This document shows positions 10,254 through 22,792 of a DNA stretch of 64,000 nucleotides, piece after piece. The first letter of the stretch is position 1; each line of letters opens with the position of its first letter. Source of the DNA: Alectoria sarmentosa (Eukaryota; Ascomycota; Lecanoromycetes; Lecanorales; Parmeliaceae). Location: positions 28,173 through 92,172 of the forward strand of contig WOGZ01000124.1 in the NCBI GenBank assembly GCA_009733775.1. Direction: 5' to 3'. Below the pieces are notes generated by a model. It ran no database searches. It saw only the letters and a list, made by a program, of their open reading frames with translations, and was not told where the DNA came from. Both the position numbers and the translations under genes were made by a program.

Positions 10254-12293
10254 ATGATTACCGGCGTCGAGACTGCAGGCGAGTTCCTCTCTCAGCAGCC
10301 TGCTTACCACTCACTGACCCTGCCCACCCGGGCTCATAGGCCTCGTACTTGCAATATTCCCATTGATAATATCGGCGTTGGAACACTACAATGAGGGACT
10401 CAAGCCTCTGAAAGACTTTTTGAGGTATCGGGGAATGATACGAGATCTTGTCTGTGAACTGGGCACAGAGCGGGCCCTATTCCGCAACACTTTGGAAAGG
10501 CTTTTGAGCGGACTGGTGAGCGGGGATGTCGAATTAGCTCTTTTACTGGACAATCCTCGCGGGCCAGGGTGGAGAGTCAATAAACTGGATCGAAAGTTGA
10601 GGCTGCGCCTCCATGACTCTTTTGGCGTCTACATGGAGTCGGTGGAGGGAATCGAGACACATTTGACGAACCTGCAGGATCAGATAGGTCTCGATAAGAA
10701 CGGCAGGGTAATTTATCCTTCTGGCTTTATTTTTTAAATGTGCTGACCTGCTTCTTGCTTTAGCCAACATGGTATGATGCACGCACCCACAAGAAAGCCT
10801 GGAAGAAGTTCATGGTCTGCCTATCCAGAGAAGAGCATAACTTACTACTGGAAAAGGTGGATAAAAACAACAAAAATCTTAACAGCCTGACAAAGGACAG
10901 CCTGGATCTGGAGCCCACAAGGCTGGGTCGTCGACGAGGAGGAGAGCCTTTCCGGAAGATTCGAGACTGCGCTAGAAGCCTACACAATGTCCTCAAACTT
11001 AGCTGGTCCTGCGCTTGCGGCTCTCCACACAGCGCAGACCTGCGACTCGAAATGCGAGAATCTGACGCTGCTCCATCTTTCCGAGTCCTATTTCCGCACG
11101 CCAGCGGTCCATCACCCAGTCAGCCAGATTTATTCATATGGCGAGAGACCATAATCCGACCTATTGAGGCTCAAACCCCAATCAACAAGCAGCACACAGA
11201 AGTCAACAAGCACATGGCAGCACAAGTCTCTGCTCTGAGTATGACGAGATCGAAGAGTCACATGGCTGTCATATCTTCTTCCTTTCAACTAAGCGCGATT
11301 GGCGGACCTCTCTCAGATCAGAATAATCTGCCATTTGTACAGAGCAAACTGTCAGACACTCCCAAGAAGAGGGTTGCTTGGGCTCGAGTGCTGAAAGGCC
11401 ACCCAAACGATTCCGGACAGTCCACCAGGTCAGAGCCTACCGCTGAACATCCTTCAGACATAGATTTGGGACTAAAGACAAACGCTGACAACACGAGGAA
11501 CTCCAATTTGTCCAAAATCGCGGATCTGTGCCATGCTTTGAAGAATGTGCAAACCGATCTGCAATACGAGAGATGCCTTGGATGCCTAGCTGACGAAAAC
11601 AGCTCCCTTGGGGTGTACGCTATACGGCAGCAACCTGCCTCTCCGCGATCTCAGCCGATCACGATGACTCTCGACGATCTCTTGAATTCAAACATCGAAT
11701 CGACGTCCGCTAGTACGGCGCCGACTCGAACCCTAGAGACTAGAAAGTCTGTACCACACCTGACGAAGAAGAACCGTCTCCGTCTTGCGGTCACATTGGC
11801 TTCCACCTCACTTCAGCTACATACCACACCTTGGCTACAGAAGAGGTGGGGAAAGAAAGACATACTATTCCATGATGGTTCTACAGAGCATGCCTTCGTT
11901 TCTAGAAATTTCTCCCAAGTAGCCAGCGAGCCCGACGAGGCCAGTAGCGCTCAGGTCAAAGTTTCTTGGACTCCAGTTCGCAACGAGAGTATATTCAACC
12001 TAGGCGTCTTACTTCTAGAGCTGTCCTATGGAAAATCTTTGGATACATTTCAATCCCCAGACGATCCTCCAATGTTCACTGAGTATGCTATTGCAAGTCG
12101 TCTCGTTGACCATCTAGCAGAAGAGGAGTCTTCCGGCTATGTCGACGCAGCCAGGGCATGTATCTTTTGCGACTTCGGAAACAAGGTCAAGACACCCAGT
12201 CTTGACAACGAAGCTTCTAGACAGGCTGTTTACGATGACGTCTTGGTACCTTTGGAGGATGACTGGAAACATTGGAATAGGAGCTCACCATGA
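10254..12293 (+). CDS. DUF7580 domain protein, kinase-like C-terminus
   Basis: Exons are 10254-10278, 10340-10707 and 10764-12293, giving 640 aa. Intron 1 (10279-10339) has a GC donor (gcgagt...catag) and joins MITGVETAG to LVLAIFPLIISALEHYNEGL, the standard start of this fungal family. Intron 2 (10708-10763, gtaatt...tttag) joins DKNGR to PTWYDARTHKKAW. The first 250 residues form a helical domain. The C-terminal part contains FNLGVLLLELSYGKSLD, which resembles the late helices of protein kinase domains, but I see no clear catalytic HRD or DFG, so it is probably a pseudokinase-type fold. Members occur near or within fungal NLR and heterokaryon-incompatibility loci; a role in signalling or self-recognition is inferred. 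The reading frame is intact, unlike its neighbours. Confidence 0.85.
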
Positions 12294-13251
12294 ATTTGCT
12301 GCTGATGGTCTTCTCTTGAGCTTGATTTTGAATGCTTATTGCACAGCATCGGTCAATACCTTGTTTCTACCAGATTGGCCGTGTTGGCGATAGCAGCTGT
12401 CGCCCTGATTATCCATATGCCAAGCAGTACGAGGACAAATCAAGGACACCGAGGAGTCCACTTACGTAATCAATCTACGACGCCAATACTGCTGAGATCC
12501 CCCACGCAGACCGGTCAACGAAGCAGTGTCAAATTTTCAACCATCCGTATGCCAAGAATACTGAAGGTGCAGTGAGACCGGTGCCCCCGGCGTGAGTGTT
12601 GACCCTGTGTGTAATTCCCAATTCCACTAGAGCCGGCGTCTCACGTTTCTCTGCCGGAGCGACATCGGCATCAGCTACCGAGATCTCCCCTCGTTGATCT
12701 TGCGACCTCCTTCTCTACTTGACTCTGTGGACTCATTCGCTGATGATGGTCGGAAGGATCATTGTTCTTTGGGATGGTGGGCGTTTCAATGGGACGTCAT
12801 CATCAAATGACTGTCATTTTTAGACCGGAGACTAAAGATGGTGGGTCTGGATGAGGTTCCGGCAAAGTAGCTTGGCTGGTAATGGATTCTGGCGTAGAAA
12901 ACCGAATGCTGATCGGACTACGGGATGGCCAGTTCCGATGTCTCTAGGGATAAAACTCTTGTCTATGAGAGGCGAGGAGAGCTTCTAATAGAGGTTGAAG
13001 ACTGAGAGTTCATATTTGGAGGCAGAGCCGTGAACGTGAACGCTGGCGAAGGAATTAACGAAGACAACGAAGACTCGAACTAATATTTCAACGGTAATAA
13101 ATAAACACAACGATTCCGGTGAATGAAGATGTAAATCCAAACAATCATGGGCCCGTTCTGCCTCTCCACTCTGCTCTTCAATATGTCCAGGCAAATGAAC
13201 AATCATCTGACGACGAAAATATCATGACACTTCATCAGGTCTCCAATGACT
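12294..13251. other. Intergenic, nothing recognised
   Basis: Between the 3' ends of the convergent DUF7580 gene and the long minus-strand gene. No protein-like frame or repeat is evident. Confidence 0.5.
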
Positions 13252-16200
13252 TTAATCCAACCACTCCCTCTTCAACCCCTCCAGAAATCCCAAAACCACA
13301 TTGACAAAACTCCTCCACAAATCCACCTCCAGTCTCCAAGGATCCGTCTGTATTGCAAACGTACTAGCCACCGCATACTTCAACAAATCCTTCTCATCTT
13401 CACCCATCACGAGAAACAGATCCTTCTTAACCAGCACATTCCTCTTGAACAGGAGCTTGAACGGCAAGACCCGAAGCCGAGACGCGTGATGGATGCTGTA
13501 TTCCGAGCCCGGCATATCCTTGGGCACAAAACAAAAATCCCACGCCCTTCCCAAGCCGTCCGTGAACTCTGTTTTGATCCGGTTCTCCAACCCGACCATG
13601 AGAGGGTGGAAGTGTGGTGCGGACCAGAGGCGGAGCACAGCGAACCGGGCATTCTCGTGCTGTTTGGAGAATTTGCGAGCAGTCATCCAAAAGTCGTCGA
13701 GCGAAGGAGGCGACTCCATAAATGTCTTCATCTTCATATTGTCTGTGAGCACGCGCAGGTCGATATAGAAGTCTCTGCTGTCTCGACCGGGTTCTTTGGC
13801 CGCTATGGCCCGACCGGGGGTCCTAGAGGCGTAGGAATTCTGGATGACGCCGGTTTTGTAGAGCTTTGCGATGATCGGGCGGTTGGCGACGTCCCATTCT
13901 AGCCGGTAGTCGTCACGGTGTCTCGACTGCTCCCAGTGGGCATCCCATTCTTCGAAGAGCTTCTTATCTATCAATTTATTACTCGCGTGCGATCTACGCT
14001 TCGGTAGATTCTTGGCACGCTCTGCTTGGTTGACAATCAGGGAGTCCTTGTGCAAGATCCCGAGTTCGGACTCGAAGAAGGATGACGGGAAGAACAGGGC
14101 CATCATACCGCGAGCTTGCAGCATGTCGGGGACCATGCGGCGATGCTTGTGAGGATGTACCCCCAAGAAATGGAGATCACGGATGTATCTGAATTTATGG
14201 TTCTCTTCGTCGAATTTCGACATTTGCTCGACGATTACGGCGGCTTCTCCGTGTCGCTGCTCGGCACCGGGTTCAAGGTTGGCTTGGTGCCAACTTCGTT
14301 TGAAAGCTTCTCGTATGTCAGAAAGACCGCGATAGATTGAATGGCTTGACTTACCTTTGGATTTCTCTCGGTCTAGGAAGGTGAAGAATGCCTTTTCGAC
14401 ATCTTCTGTTTGGGGTTGCGGTGACTTCCAATTCTTCATGAGGGCCAGATCCCGCTTCTCTTCTTCGGTGATCGATGGGATTCTCATCATTTGCCTGTCG
14501 GAAGGGCCAGCTTCATGGTCAATATCTTCCCAAGACGAGCGATCGGAGTCATGGCTGCACTTAGTGCCTTTCACAAGGGGCCTGTCCGATTCTTCATCAG
14601 ACTCCTCATCGTGTGACTCGTCCTCAAGAACGTATTCAGTCTCTGCATCAGAGTCTTCATATTCCTCGTCTGTATCCAAATCTTTTATAAACCTCGCCCA
14701 ATCAGGGCCCTTGCTCATGAAATCCTGCATTGAAGTCTCGTGTCCCCGGAATAGGCCGCCGACAGTTCCTGACGCAGCCTGTTCAGGGAACAGAATCGCG
14801 TCCTCCAGTACGTCAGCTTTATTGTAGAACTTACTCAAATCGAGTTCCTGATATTCTGTGGGTTCTTTGGTTTTGTTGTCCAGATTCCAAGACGACATTC
14901 GTCCCTTTTGGATAGTATCCCAGATGCTGTCAACCTCTTCGACGGGCTTGATATCGCGAGCTCGTAGAGTCACGAGGTCCCGTGTGATGGTCCTGAGCAC
15001 GGATTCTGCAGGATTGTACAAGTCCCGCGTGGTACAGAAGCGGAGCGCTTTGATGAGTGTCTATGAGAAGGTCAGAAGGATGCACTAATGATGGCGTTTC
15101 GACTTCAAAAGCATTCAAAGAGGGCAATCATCGTGACTCTGGAGAAGACAAGGCTCGGTTGTCAAGGCGTCGGTGATGGAACAGACTCGACCATAAAGAG
15201 CGAAATTCGGCACTCACCTCCTGAACAGTATTGTAGAGATTCGAGAAATGTTCCCCAGCCTCAAGGTCCCAAATGTAAACATCGTAGTCTGGGTTGATAA
15301 TTTCAGAGTCAGCGGTGCCTACTTGAGGGGGTGAATTGAGCCTCGGAACATGAACAGTAGGAAACCCCAAGACATCTGCCATTACTCAAGAATTGGGCCA
15401 AGAGATGAATTATGGGGGCCGAAAATACGCACATTCATTGAACCCAAAATGCCATTCCCGAGCTTTCTCCGCTCTGTAAGTATCAATGTTAGCGTCTGAA
15501 AGCCAGTATTGGCAAACAGGTCTTACTTTTCGAAAAATTTCTTGCCTACAAAGGCTCCCACAGTCCACTCGTTCTTGGAAGCTCTTCCTATGCCAGATTT
15601 CTTACGATTGAGCCACAGCTCGTCATCAGGTGGGGAGCTAAGTATTTTCCCAGTCTTCGCGTCACGAATAAGGACTAAGACCTTTGATGTTTGCATTGCC
15701 AGATACTGGAGAAACCTTCGGGTGGCTGGATCGTTGCGCTTGATGTTTGCGCACATGAAGTTGCGAACTTCTGAAATAGCGTGGACTCGGCGTAATTGTC
15801 CCCTTGAGGACCCGCTTTGGTGGTTCACGACCAATTCTCTAGCTTTCTCAAACTGGAAGTATGGTATGAAACCCTGTCAGGCATCGATTAGTCCACCTCC
15901 AGGCGTCTTATGTTTATATATTTGGGGAAAGCGCGAGAACGGAAGCAAGAAAATGAACATGGAATGGAGCGAATGAGCGAGGACGGTAGAGGCATCTGTG
16001 TTTGAGGTATCTAGATAAGATCATTCTCACGGTCAATCAAGTAAATCAAGGGACCTCACCAATTGAAGCAGCTGCTGTCTTAAGCGGTCACCCTTCCAGC
16101 GCAGCCAATTCGCAGCAGGAAAATACTGAAAGTTCGCCAGGACGTTCAGATCAAAGAATTCATCCCAGTGACGGCAAAGCTTGATGGCGTCATGGAGGTT

Positions 16201-17870
16201 GCTGTCCTTTGCAATCAGACAGAATTGAAGCCAACCACCCCGACTGATGGCTTTTTCGCTCGGGTAGTTGTAGATGTATCTTCCACAAATCTTGACCCGC
16301 ATCTTCTTGGACTTGAATTTGCCCTCGTCATCCACATCGCCGAAATCGATCCATGTTTTTCCTTTGTCTTCCGGGTTTGACTGGTCTTCGAATCTTTGTT
16401 GTAGCATCTGGTGATGCTGAGCCTGCTTCTCGCGCTTCGGTACCCAGCTCTCAGGCAACTTACGGCTCGGCCATACATTCTTTTGACGAAATCGCTCCAT
16501 GTCTTCAGAGAGTCGACTTTTTTCTATCTTGGCTACCGCTTCGTCAATGTCAGGGTCCTCTCCTGCGCCAGTACCTTCGTCATCCTCTTCTTCCTCGCCA
16601 CGACCAAGATCTGCACAGGCGTCACGAATCTCTTGTAGTCCTGGATTATCCATTTTGATGGCGAGGTCCCTCAGATCTGTGTCGGTGACTTCTTTATTGT
16701 TCAGAAAATCGTCGACGCTGTTGGCCTTGATAGCTGCTGGGAGTACTGTAGCATGGGCCAACAGTAGTCGACAGAATAACAAATGCTTGACCTCAGCCAT
16801 ATCTTGGAGTAGCTCATCAATTTCTTCATCTGGGAAAGGGGCGGTCTTATCTTTGAGTTCAATCGGGTTGTCAATTGTTCCAGCAACATGCATTCCACTG
16901 GTATAAGAAAGCTTGACACCTTCCTTGAGGTGGCGCCGGATCTGTGATGCTGTGTCGTGGGCCGCCTTATCCGGGAGCGGTCGGTCTGATCCATTGGTCA
17001 AGACTCTTTGCTTCGATTTCTTCGCCTTTTTAGAGGATTTCGGAGCATTCGACTCGACAGATGGTCTAGCTTCAGTGTCCCCATTCAGAGCAGACTCTAG
17101 AGCTTTGGTCTCTTGGTCGCCGCTTGTATCTTCAGTCATGAGTAAGATATGCTTGATTAGGTCAATGTAGTTGCCACGCTCATCCTCGATGACATCTTCA
17201 ATAGGATCCCAATGAGCATCCTCTTCCTCCTCGGACATCCCTTCTTTGTAGGCTTCTTCAAGAAATGCTTCAGATCTCTTGGCATCCTCTCTGGCTCTTA
17301 GGTCCCGCATACGAAGCTGCCTATCCTTGACGTGACGCTTGAAGAGAGCAGCCTCCTTCTTGACTCTCTTCTTTTCGCTTTCTCGTTGCGTCTCCTCTAA
17401 ATCCTGAACCTGCCTCACCCAAGAAAACCATTTGTTCTTCTTGTATAACACTTCTGCGGTACGACGCTCAAGCCGCTCGAGCGCACGCATTACGATGAAT
17501 TTGCGATTGCTAAGAGTGTCTAGATAATGCTGGTGACCGTAATCAAGATTGAGCGAGAAGAAACGACTATGGTGCAATTTACGAGCACGAATCACTCGTT
17601 CAAACAGAGCATTCTTCAAAGATAAATGGCCGTAAAGCTCTTGCAACACCTCTTCAGACTCGATATCTTCGAAATTTTGATTGGCAAGTGCAATGGAGCT
17701 TTTCGCGAGATATTCGGGTGGAGACGCATCCAAAGCGTCGAGACGAGCATTGCGTCTCTTATAGCCTGCGTATAGACCTGAATATTTTCAGTGAACGTGA
17801 AAAAGAAAAGGTTTCTCAGGTGACCAAGTACCTTGGCACTGCTTGGAATGGTAGTAGCAGAAAAGGCCAT
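13252..17870 (-). CDS. Large conserved fungal protein of unknown function, about 1,368 aa
   Basis: The six exons are approximately 17870-17825, 17765-16060, 15873-15527, 15473-15433, 15375-15218 and 15060-13252. The lengths sum to a multiple of three and the joins read naturally (LLQL/GFIPYFQFEK, KKFFEK/AEKAREWHFGFNE, NE/YVLGFPTVHVP, NTVQE/TLIKALRFC). The first donor is uncertain: a GTACTT donor breaks the frame, whereas GTCACC gives SSAKVLGYKRRNARLDALD, which looks right. An optional 45-bp in-frame intron lies at 14310-14354. The protein has a coiled, charged region (residues 120-200), several acidic tracts and lysine-rich stretches, and no signal peptide or membrane segment. I recognise it only as a hypothetical protein seen in related fungi, sometimes mislabelled as a transporter. 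A nuclear or scaffold location would be a guess. Confidence 0.8.
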
Positions 17871-19722
17871 TGAGAGAGGTAGGTTCGTCCGCACAACGCG
17901 TCTCATCGGACACAATGAGAGCTGTACACTGTCCAGCCATAACGGGAAGTCGGTACCACGCCGCTCCCTCGAATTGTTGTATATTGGGTCACGCGTAACT
18001 CCCCAGCGACTCCAAGAGTTGGAGGAATTGGAGGACTTAAAAGGGAAGAGGGTTCAAAAGCATAAGGAGCTAAAAAGATTCTACTCTTAAGAAACAGAAA
18101 GGATGCTTGTATAATCATTGTGCTTGCGTATTGCTTTGTGGAGTCGCTTCGTGGAAAAGTGGGAAAGACGAAGTCGCGTTCCTGATCGCCGTTGCAGTTT
18201 TGTCAGGGGCATCCCTGGAAGTGATACTACGGAGAGGATGGTATGGAGAGGATCATATCGACAGGACCATATGGAAAGGACGGTGAAAAATTCCTACGTT
18301 TCAACTGAGAATTTTCATGCCATTTCGCGACCAATGTGATGATAACGGCAGCTTCTATTACTCTCGATGTCTCAAGCGATGTTGTCAAAGCATCATCTCA
18401 GGAGTCCTCTTCAATGAGGCATCGAACCACCAGATTCCTATACCGTGTTCCCACACAGAATGGCAGATCCGTCGATGTTTTAGCTCCCATCTTGGCTTTG
18501 AAATCCTCGCCTGTGAGATCAGCAACATCGCCATACCGGCGCTACTCCCGGTCCCTATTTCACAAAAGCGTCCTAAGCTGTAGACATCATACCGCTGCTC
18601 ATAAATAGTTCCTGCCTTCGTGAGCTCAAATCCTCCAGCAAGCTAAGCATTGGTTGGTGTGGCTTTGGCCCCTGGGCGTTGCCGCCCCGTTGCATGCCAT
18701 ACGGATATTCCAGGCTCGGAATGCGCCTCAAACGGGATTCCTGATCCCTTCTCATAGCAAGTTACCCTCAATGGTTACAGCCGAGTCCTTTTATGGTACG
18801 ATATGAGGGATAAATACGCTTTACGTGAATGTGAGCAATCTGGTAAAACGGGCGACCAAACGCTGATCTTTTAATTTAACACATGTCTAAGAAAGAGGGC
18901 AAGTCTAGCTATGTAGGGCCGGCGCAGTCAGTGCTGTGGCTATAGTGCAGGGTCCCAGGGTCCAGCTGCATGCTCTGCTGGAAGCCGCGACAGCTGAGGC
19001 GCACAAGGGTGATGGTAGGAGACCGCTCCACCCTCGACTGAAAGCCTTGGGCATACAATCATGTTTGACCCACCTAGTCTTGTTTGAGAGCACACTGGTC
19101 GTGCATTCGAGAAATGAGCTACTTGATAGAGCGAAGACATCAATACTTTCTTTCACCTAGTCGGATGTCGCTTGATCTATTGGTGTCCTCGCTCTATCAA
19201 GTAGCTCACTTCTCGAATGAACGAGTACACCAGATCAAGCGTCTAAATCAGTACGTCTAGAGGCCCGATGTGATACAATGAGAAAACGTGATCAGAGCGC
19301 CTCGCCATCTCATGAGAATGTAAGGTTGGCCTTACTGAGGGATGAGCGTATAAAGAGGCTGAAAATTAGAGTGCCTCCAGAAGCCTGGAGCATGGGGCTG
19401 TGTTCACAGCCCTAGCCACGCCATCGGTATGGGTGCTCCTTCCTTCAGGGCGAATTACCTTGCTTGTGTGGCATTAACATCTTATGTAGCACGGTGACAT
19501 CACGTTTCATTGTGCATTTGCTGGTCAATTTTAAAATGGTACCCTTGTCTTTCTTCCGCGAAAGAAATCTCGCTATCGCTCGCTTATAATGAACATGTTC
19601 AGAATATCGACATTGCAGTATTTATCAGCTATTTGTGCCACCTACAAGATAACAGCGTCCGCGACAGGCAGGTTTCACGCTCCTCGATGATAATAGCAAT
19701 CGCTGATTGCTTCTCTGGACAG
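17871..19722. other. Intergenic region with a hairpin element
   Basis: No supported gene. At 18350-18600 the minus strand contains a short protein-like stretch (GEDFKAKMGAKTSTDLPF) that stops after about 50 codons and may be a relic. A strong foldback lies at 19104-19219. Confidence 0.45.
19104..19219. repeat. Foldback element with 42-bp inverted arms
   Basis: The left arm 19104-19145 (cattcgagaaatgagctact...) is the near-perfect reverse complement of 19178-19219; I count about three mismatches in 42. The spacer is about 32 bp. Similarity fades outside the arms (ctggtcg versus gtactcg). This could be a short MITE or a palindrome-derived relic. No target duplication was identified. Confidence 0.65.
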
Positions 19723-20273
19723 CGTCGGTGAACGCAACTACGAATATCCGTGGCCCAAGTGGAAAGGCAACATCGCCCATAGAGACACCAGTAACAGACT
19801 CCTCAAACTCAATATCCCCAGAAACGGCCGCTGTCATTGTTGCAATCATCGTTCCCATTGTGGTCATCGCGATTGTTTCAATTTGTTTCTTCCAAATCCA
19901 GAAACACTGGAAGTCGCGCCAAGCACAAGCAACTGCCGCGGACGCTGGTAGTGATCACTTTAGCCAACCAGAAGACCTCCATCTTTATCTACAGAATAAA
20001 GCCGAGCTGAGTGACGGACAAGCGGGATACGAGATGCAACCTGAGGGGAGAATCTACGAATTGATGGATCGTCATCAATGTCAGGATATTCCTGAAGGTG
20101 AACTTCGACAGCCTATGCTTTCACTTGGATGGCGACATGAACTGCGCGGTGAAGATCATGCTATAGAGCTTGGTGCTCCACGAAATCAGCAAGATCCCCA
20201 ACGATACAGCTTTGAGGAACCTGATTTTGTGGACTTTAACGAGTCAGTTCTGTCGCTGCAAGGGTTCGCATGA
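19723..20273 (+). pseudogene. 3' exon of a single-pass membrane protein, upstream exon not found
   Basis: A splice acceptor (tctggacag, ending 19722) precedes an open frame of about 183 codons ending in TGA. It encodes a short Ser/Thr-rich extracellular stub with the NAT glycosylation motif, a strong transmembrane helix (AAVIVAIIVPIVVIAIVSIC) followed at once by a basic QKHWKSRQ, and an acidic cytoplasmic tail. This layout is typical of fungal Mid2/WSC-like surface sensors and many uncharacterised one-pass proteins. The frame has no ATG of its own, and 19500-19720 holds no exon I can support. It is either a 5'-truncated relic or a gene whose first exon is unrecognisable. Confidence 0.5.
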
Positions 20274-21315
20274 AGCTCAGGACCTTGGCTCCGAATTTGC
20301 CTCATACTCAAGCGATAGGTGGCTTTGAACCCAGAATCCCAAAGTTGAATCTCCATCCTCGGATTGAATCCTTTCGGGAACAAAATTCAAAAATCCACTC
20401 CAAGAAGACAAGTCTATGTATCACATGGAGAAAGAATTGCTTTACCGAAGACATCACACAGTACTCGATTCACTCAACCATTTGTAAATTACCCAATACT
20501 ATCTTAGTAGTCTTCCTTGGGATCGCCGATTATTCCGTTATCCGTTTGACGATTGAAGCACGTCGCAACGGCATTGTTACATGTGACACTCCCTTCTTGT
20601 CGCACGTAAAAACTACCGCTCCTTCTCTTTTCCAACCCTGGAACGGTTCTTATTGATATAGATCTTGATTCAATCGACTAGGTAGAGCTCTACCCAAAAT
20701 CGCTGTACTATCAAATCACTCGATACTTATTGATTCCGACGTCGCTGACTGCAGCACTGCCAATGTAACGACATTATCGATTTCCATCCCTACGGTGAAG
20801 CACCCAAATCTCAACCAAAGCAAAAGCTAAAGACTCGCCACACTCCCAAGCACCTTTCTCAGAAACAATATGAATGACGTAACTTGGACCTTTTTGGGCG
20901 GGCAGCAATAAAACCGAACACTGGGGTGGTACAAGTGGGCGTATTTTGAAATGACGGATTGAGCCTTCCAGCAGAAATCGGCCTACTTAACTTCACTCAA
21001 AGTCCAGGATGGTGCGATGTTCGATGTTGCCTGCTTTGCTGGAAAGACCTTGTCTATCGTATGAAGCATCGTTTCGGTTTTGGCTATGAGTACAGAGTAA
21101 TACCGCATGCAGACTCTATTTCCCCTCTCTAAAACATTCTCTCATCCTCGCCGGGGCATGTAACCTTGAGGAGCTTCTCAGGTGATACCTTTACGATTCA
21201 ATGACCGTATATCCCCGTCTCAAAGACCCCTTCATACTACCATCACTCCCTTCGACCCGTTTTACCTCCGTACTACCGACACTCCCTGGTGCTTCCTTCA
21301 ACAGCACCAGCCCAT
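20274..21315. other. Intergenic, nothing recognised
   Basis: No coding, repeat or RNA feature could be supported. Confidence 0.5.
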
Positions 21316-22191
21316 TCACAACCGCTCACAACCCATATAGATGTCTCCATGATCAAACTCCTCCCAGCCCGGATAAAGCTTCTGGAAGCCGCATCCCCAC
21401 CGCACCGCTTGAACCGCAAAAGCCGTATTCCGCATCTGGCCGTCGGATTCATAGTGCGCGATGGCGGTGCACAGATCTTCGAGGACATGTCGAATCCCCA
21501 GTCCATAACACACAGCATTTCCCTCTCGCGTTTGCCGCGCGTCGACACCGCTCATGAAATTCTGTGCTCTATCCGCCCCCGCACGCTGGCTTTTGTGGCG
21601 GCGAACCAGCTTGAGACAAATAGAATAAGAATACGGGTCGTGAAAATACAAAAAGATAGACTCAACATTCGGATAGAGCTGCCCAATCTCCCGCTCAATC
21701 TCCGGCCAGCACACCGGAAACTGCTCGACATCCGAGCGCTTAAGCCCGATACCAACATACGTGAGGAACACGCGCCTCAGGAACGCGAAAGCGCGGGTGT
21801 TCGGGCACGCGAAGAGATGAGGGGACGGGCTCGCGGGGCGCTGCCAGAGATGTTGCTTGCCCGGTTCGCCGAAGATGCAGAGAAGCTCGAAGGTGTTGTC
21901 CGTGTAGAGGATCGGGAGGGCTTCGCGGTGGATGGCTTTGCTGGTTCGGAGAATGGCGGGGTGGATGGAGGAGGAGGTGGTGGGGGTTTGGGGGTGGGTG
22001 GTGGGGAGCGAGCCGGGGCAGAAGGAGAGCTCGGGAATGGGGTGGCGGGTGAGGAGGTCGCTGTAGATGAGGAGGCGGATTTCGGTGGGGAGGGTCAGGA
22101 ATGGGAAGTCGGCGGTGGAGGAGGAGGGAAGGTTGGGTGTCGTGGTCTTTGGTGAGAATGCCGCGCCGCCGAGTACGGTTTCTGTGGTCAT
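21316..22191 (-). CDS. 2EXR / F-box-like domain protein
   Basis: A single exon of 291 aa from ATG 22191. After a Thr/Ser-rich leader, residues 29-47 read FPFLTLPTEIRLLIYSDLL, the hallmark of the fungal 2EXR (F-box-like) motif. It is followed by the usual HPAILRTSKAIHREALPILY block, in which parental folds and 'I/LLxxSKxIxxEAxxxLY' define the family. The remainder contains LYPNVESIFLYFHDP and is otherwise uncharacterised. Such proteins form very large families in Pezizomycotina, and no substrate or partner is known. The frame is intact, and codon use is GC-rich at third positions compared with the surrounding intergenic DNA. Confidence 0.8.
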   Translation of the reverse strand: MTTETVLGGAAFSPKTTTPNLPSSSTADFPFLTLPTEIRLLIYSDLLTRHPIPELSFCPGSLPTTHPQTPTTSSSIHPAILRTSKAIHREALPILYTDNTFELLCIFGEPGKQHLWQRPASPSPHLFACPNTRAFAFLRRVFLTYVGIGLKRSDVEQFPVCWPEIEREIGQLYPNVESIFLYFHDPYSYSICLKLVRRHKSQRAGADRAQNFMSGVDARQTREGNAVCYGLGIRHVLEDLCTAIAHYESDGQMRNTAFAVQAVRWGCGFQKLYPGWEEFDHGDIYMGCERL

Positions 22192-22792
22192 TTTTGTGTC
22201 ATAAGATGGAATAGATTCGAATTAGAGCTGATGGTGCCAATGGATACAAGTCTGTTTGCCAGACAGACACACAAAATCCCATCTATCATGAAGTCACACA
22301 AGTATGCCAGGGTTCGAACATTAAAGTGAAAATATTTTGAAACATTGTGACTGCCGATCCGGTAAACAAGCTTCTCTCACGTGATGATGTTTTCCCAAAG
22401 TCCACCAATCGGTGCACAGATAACGACATTAGCGCCGAGTCAACACAGGAATCTCACAGATGGTCTTGGCATCTAGTGAGTGATTTGATACGTATTCAAA
22501 TTGCCTAGCCGATCGATTGTAAGGACTGACTTCCAAACCCAAGAGTACGAAGACCTGCTTTCTTCGCTTCGCAAATCAGGGCTCATATGGCCCAATCTGG
22601 CCGCGGTAAACCTCCTGCTTACATGGAGATAGAGAGCCCGACTGACTCAACCCATTCACATTTCCAATCCCGTCTTCCCAGAATTCCCATTGCCAGTCCA
22701 TGCCATCGCAACTTCAAAGCGCAGGAAAAAACAAAACTCCCCTCACCCAATACCATACTCCTATCCCAATAAAAAACCCCAAACCAACCCCC
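22192..22792. other. Intergenic, divergent-to-tandem spacer
   Basis: Contains the promoter side of the 2EXR gene and the 3' side of the next minus-strand gene. A cytosine-rich stretch lies near 22735-22860. No further feature was supported. Confidence 0.45.
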
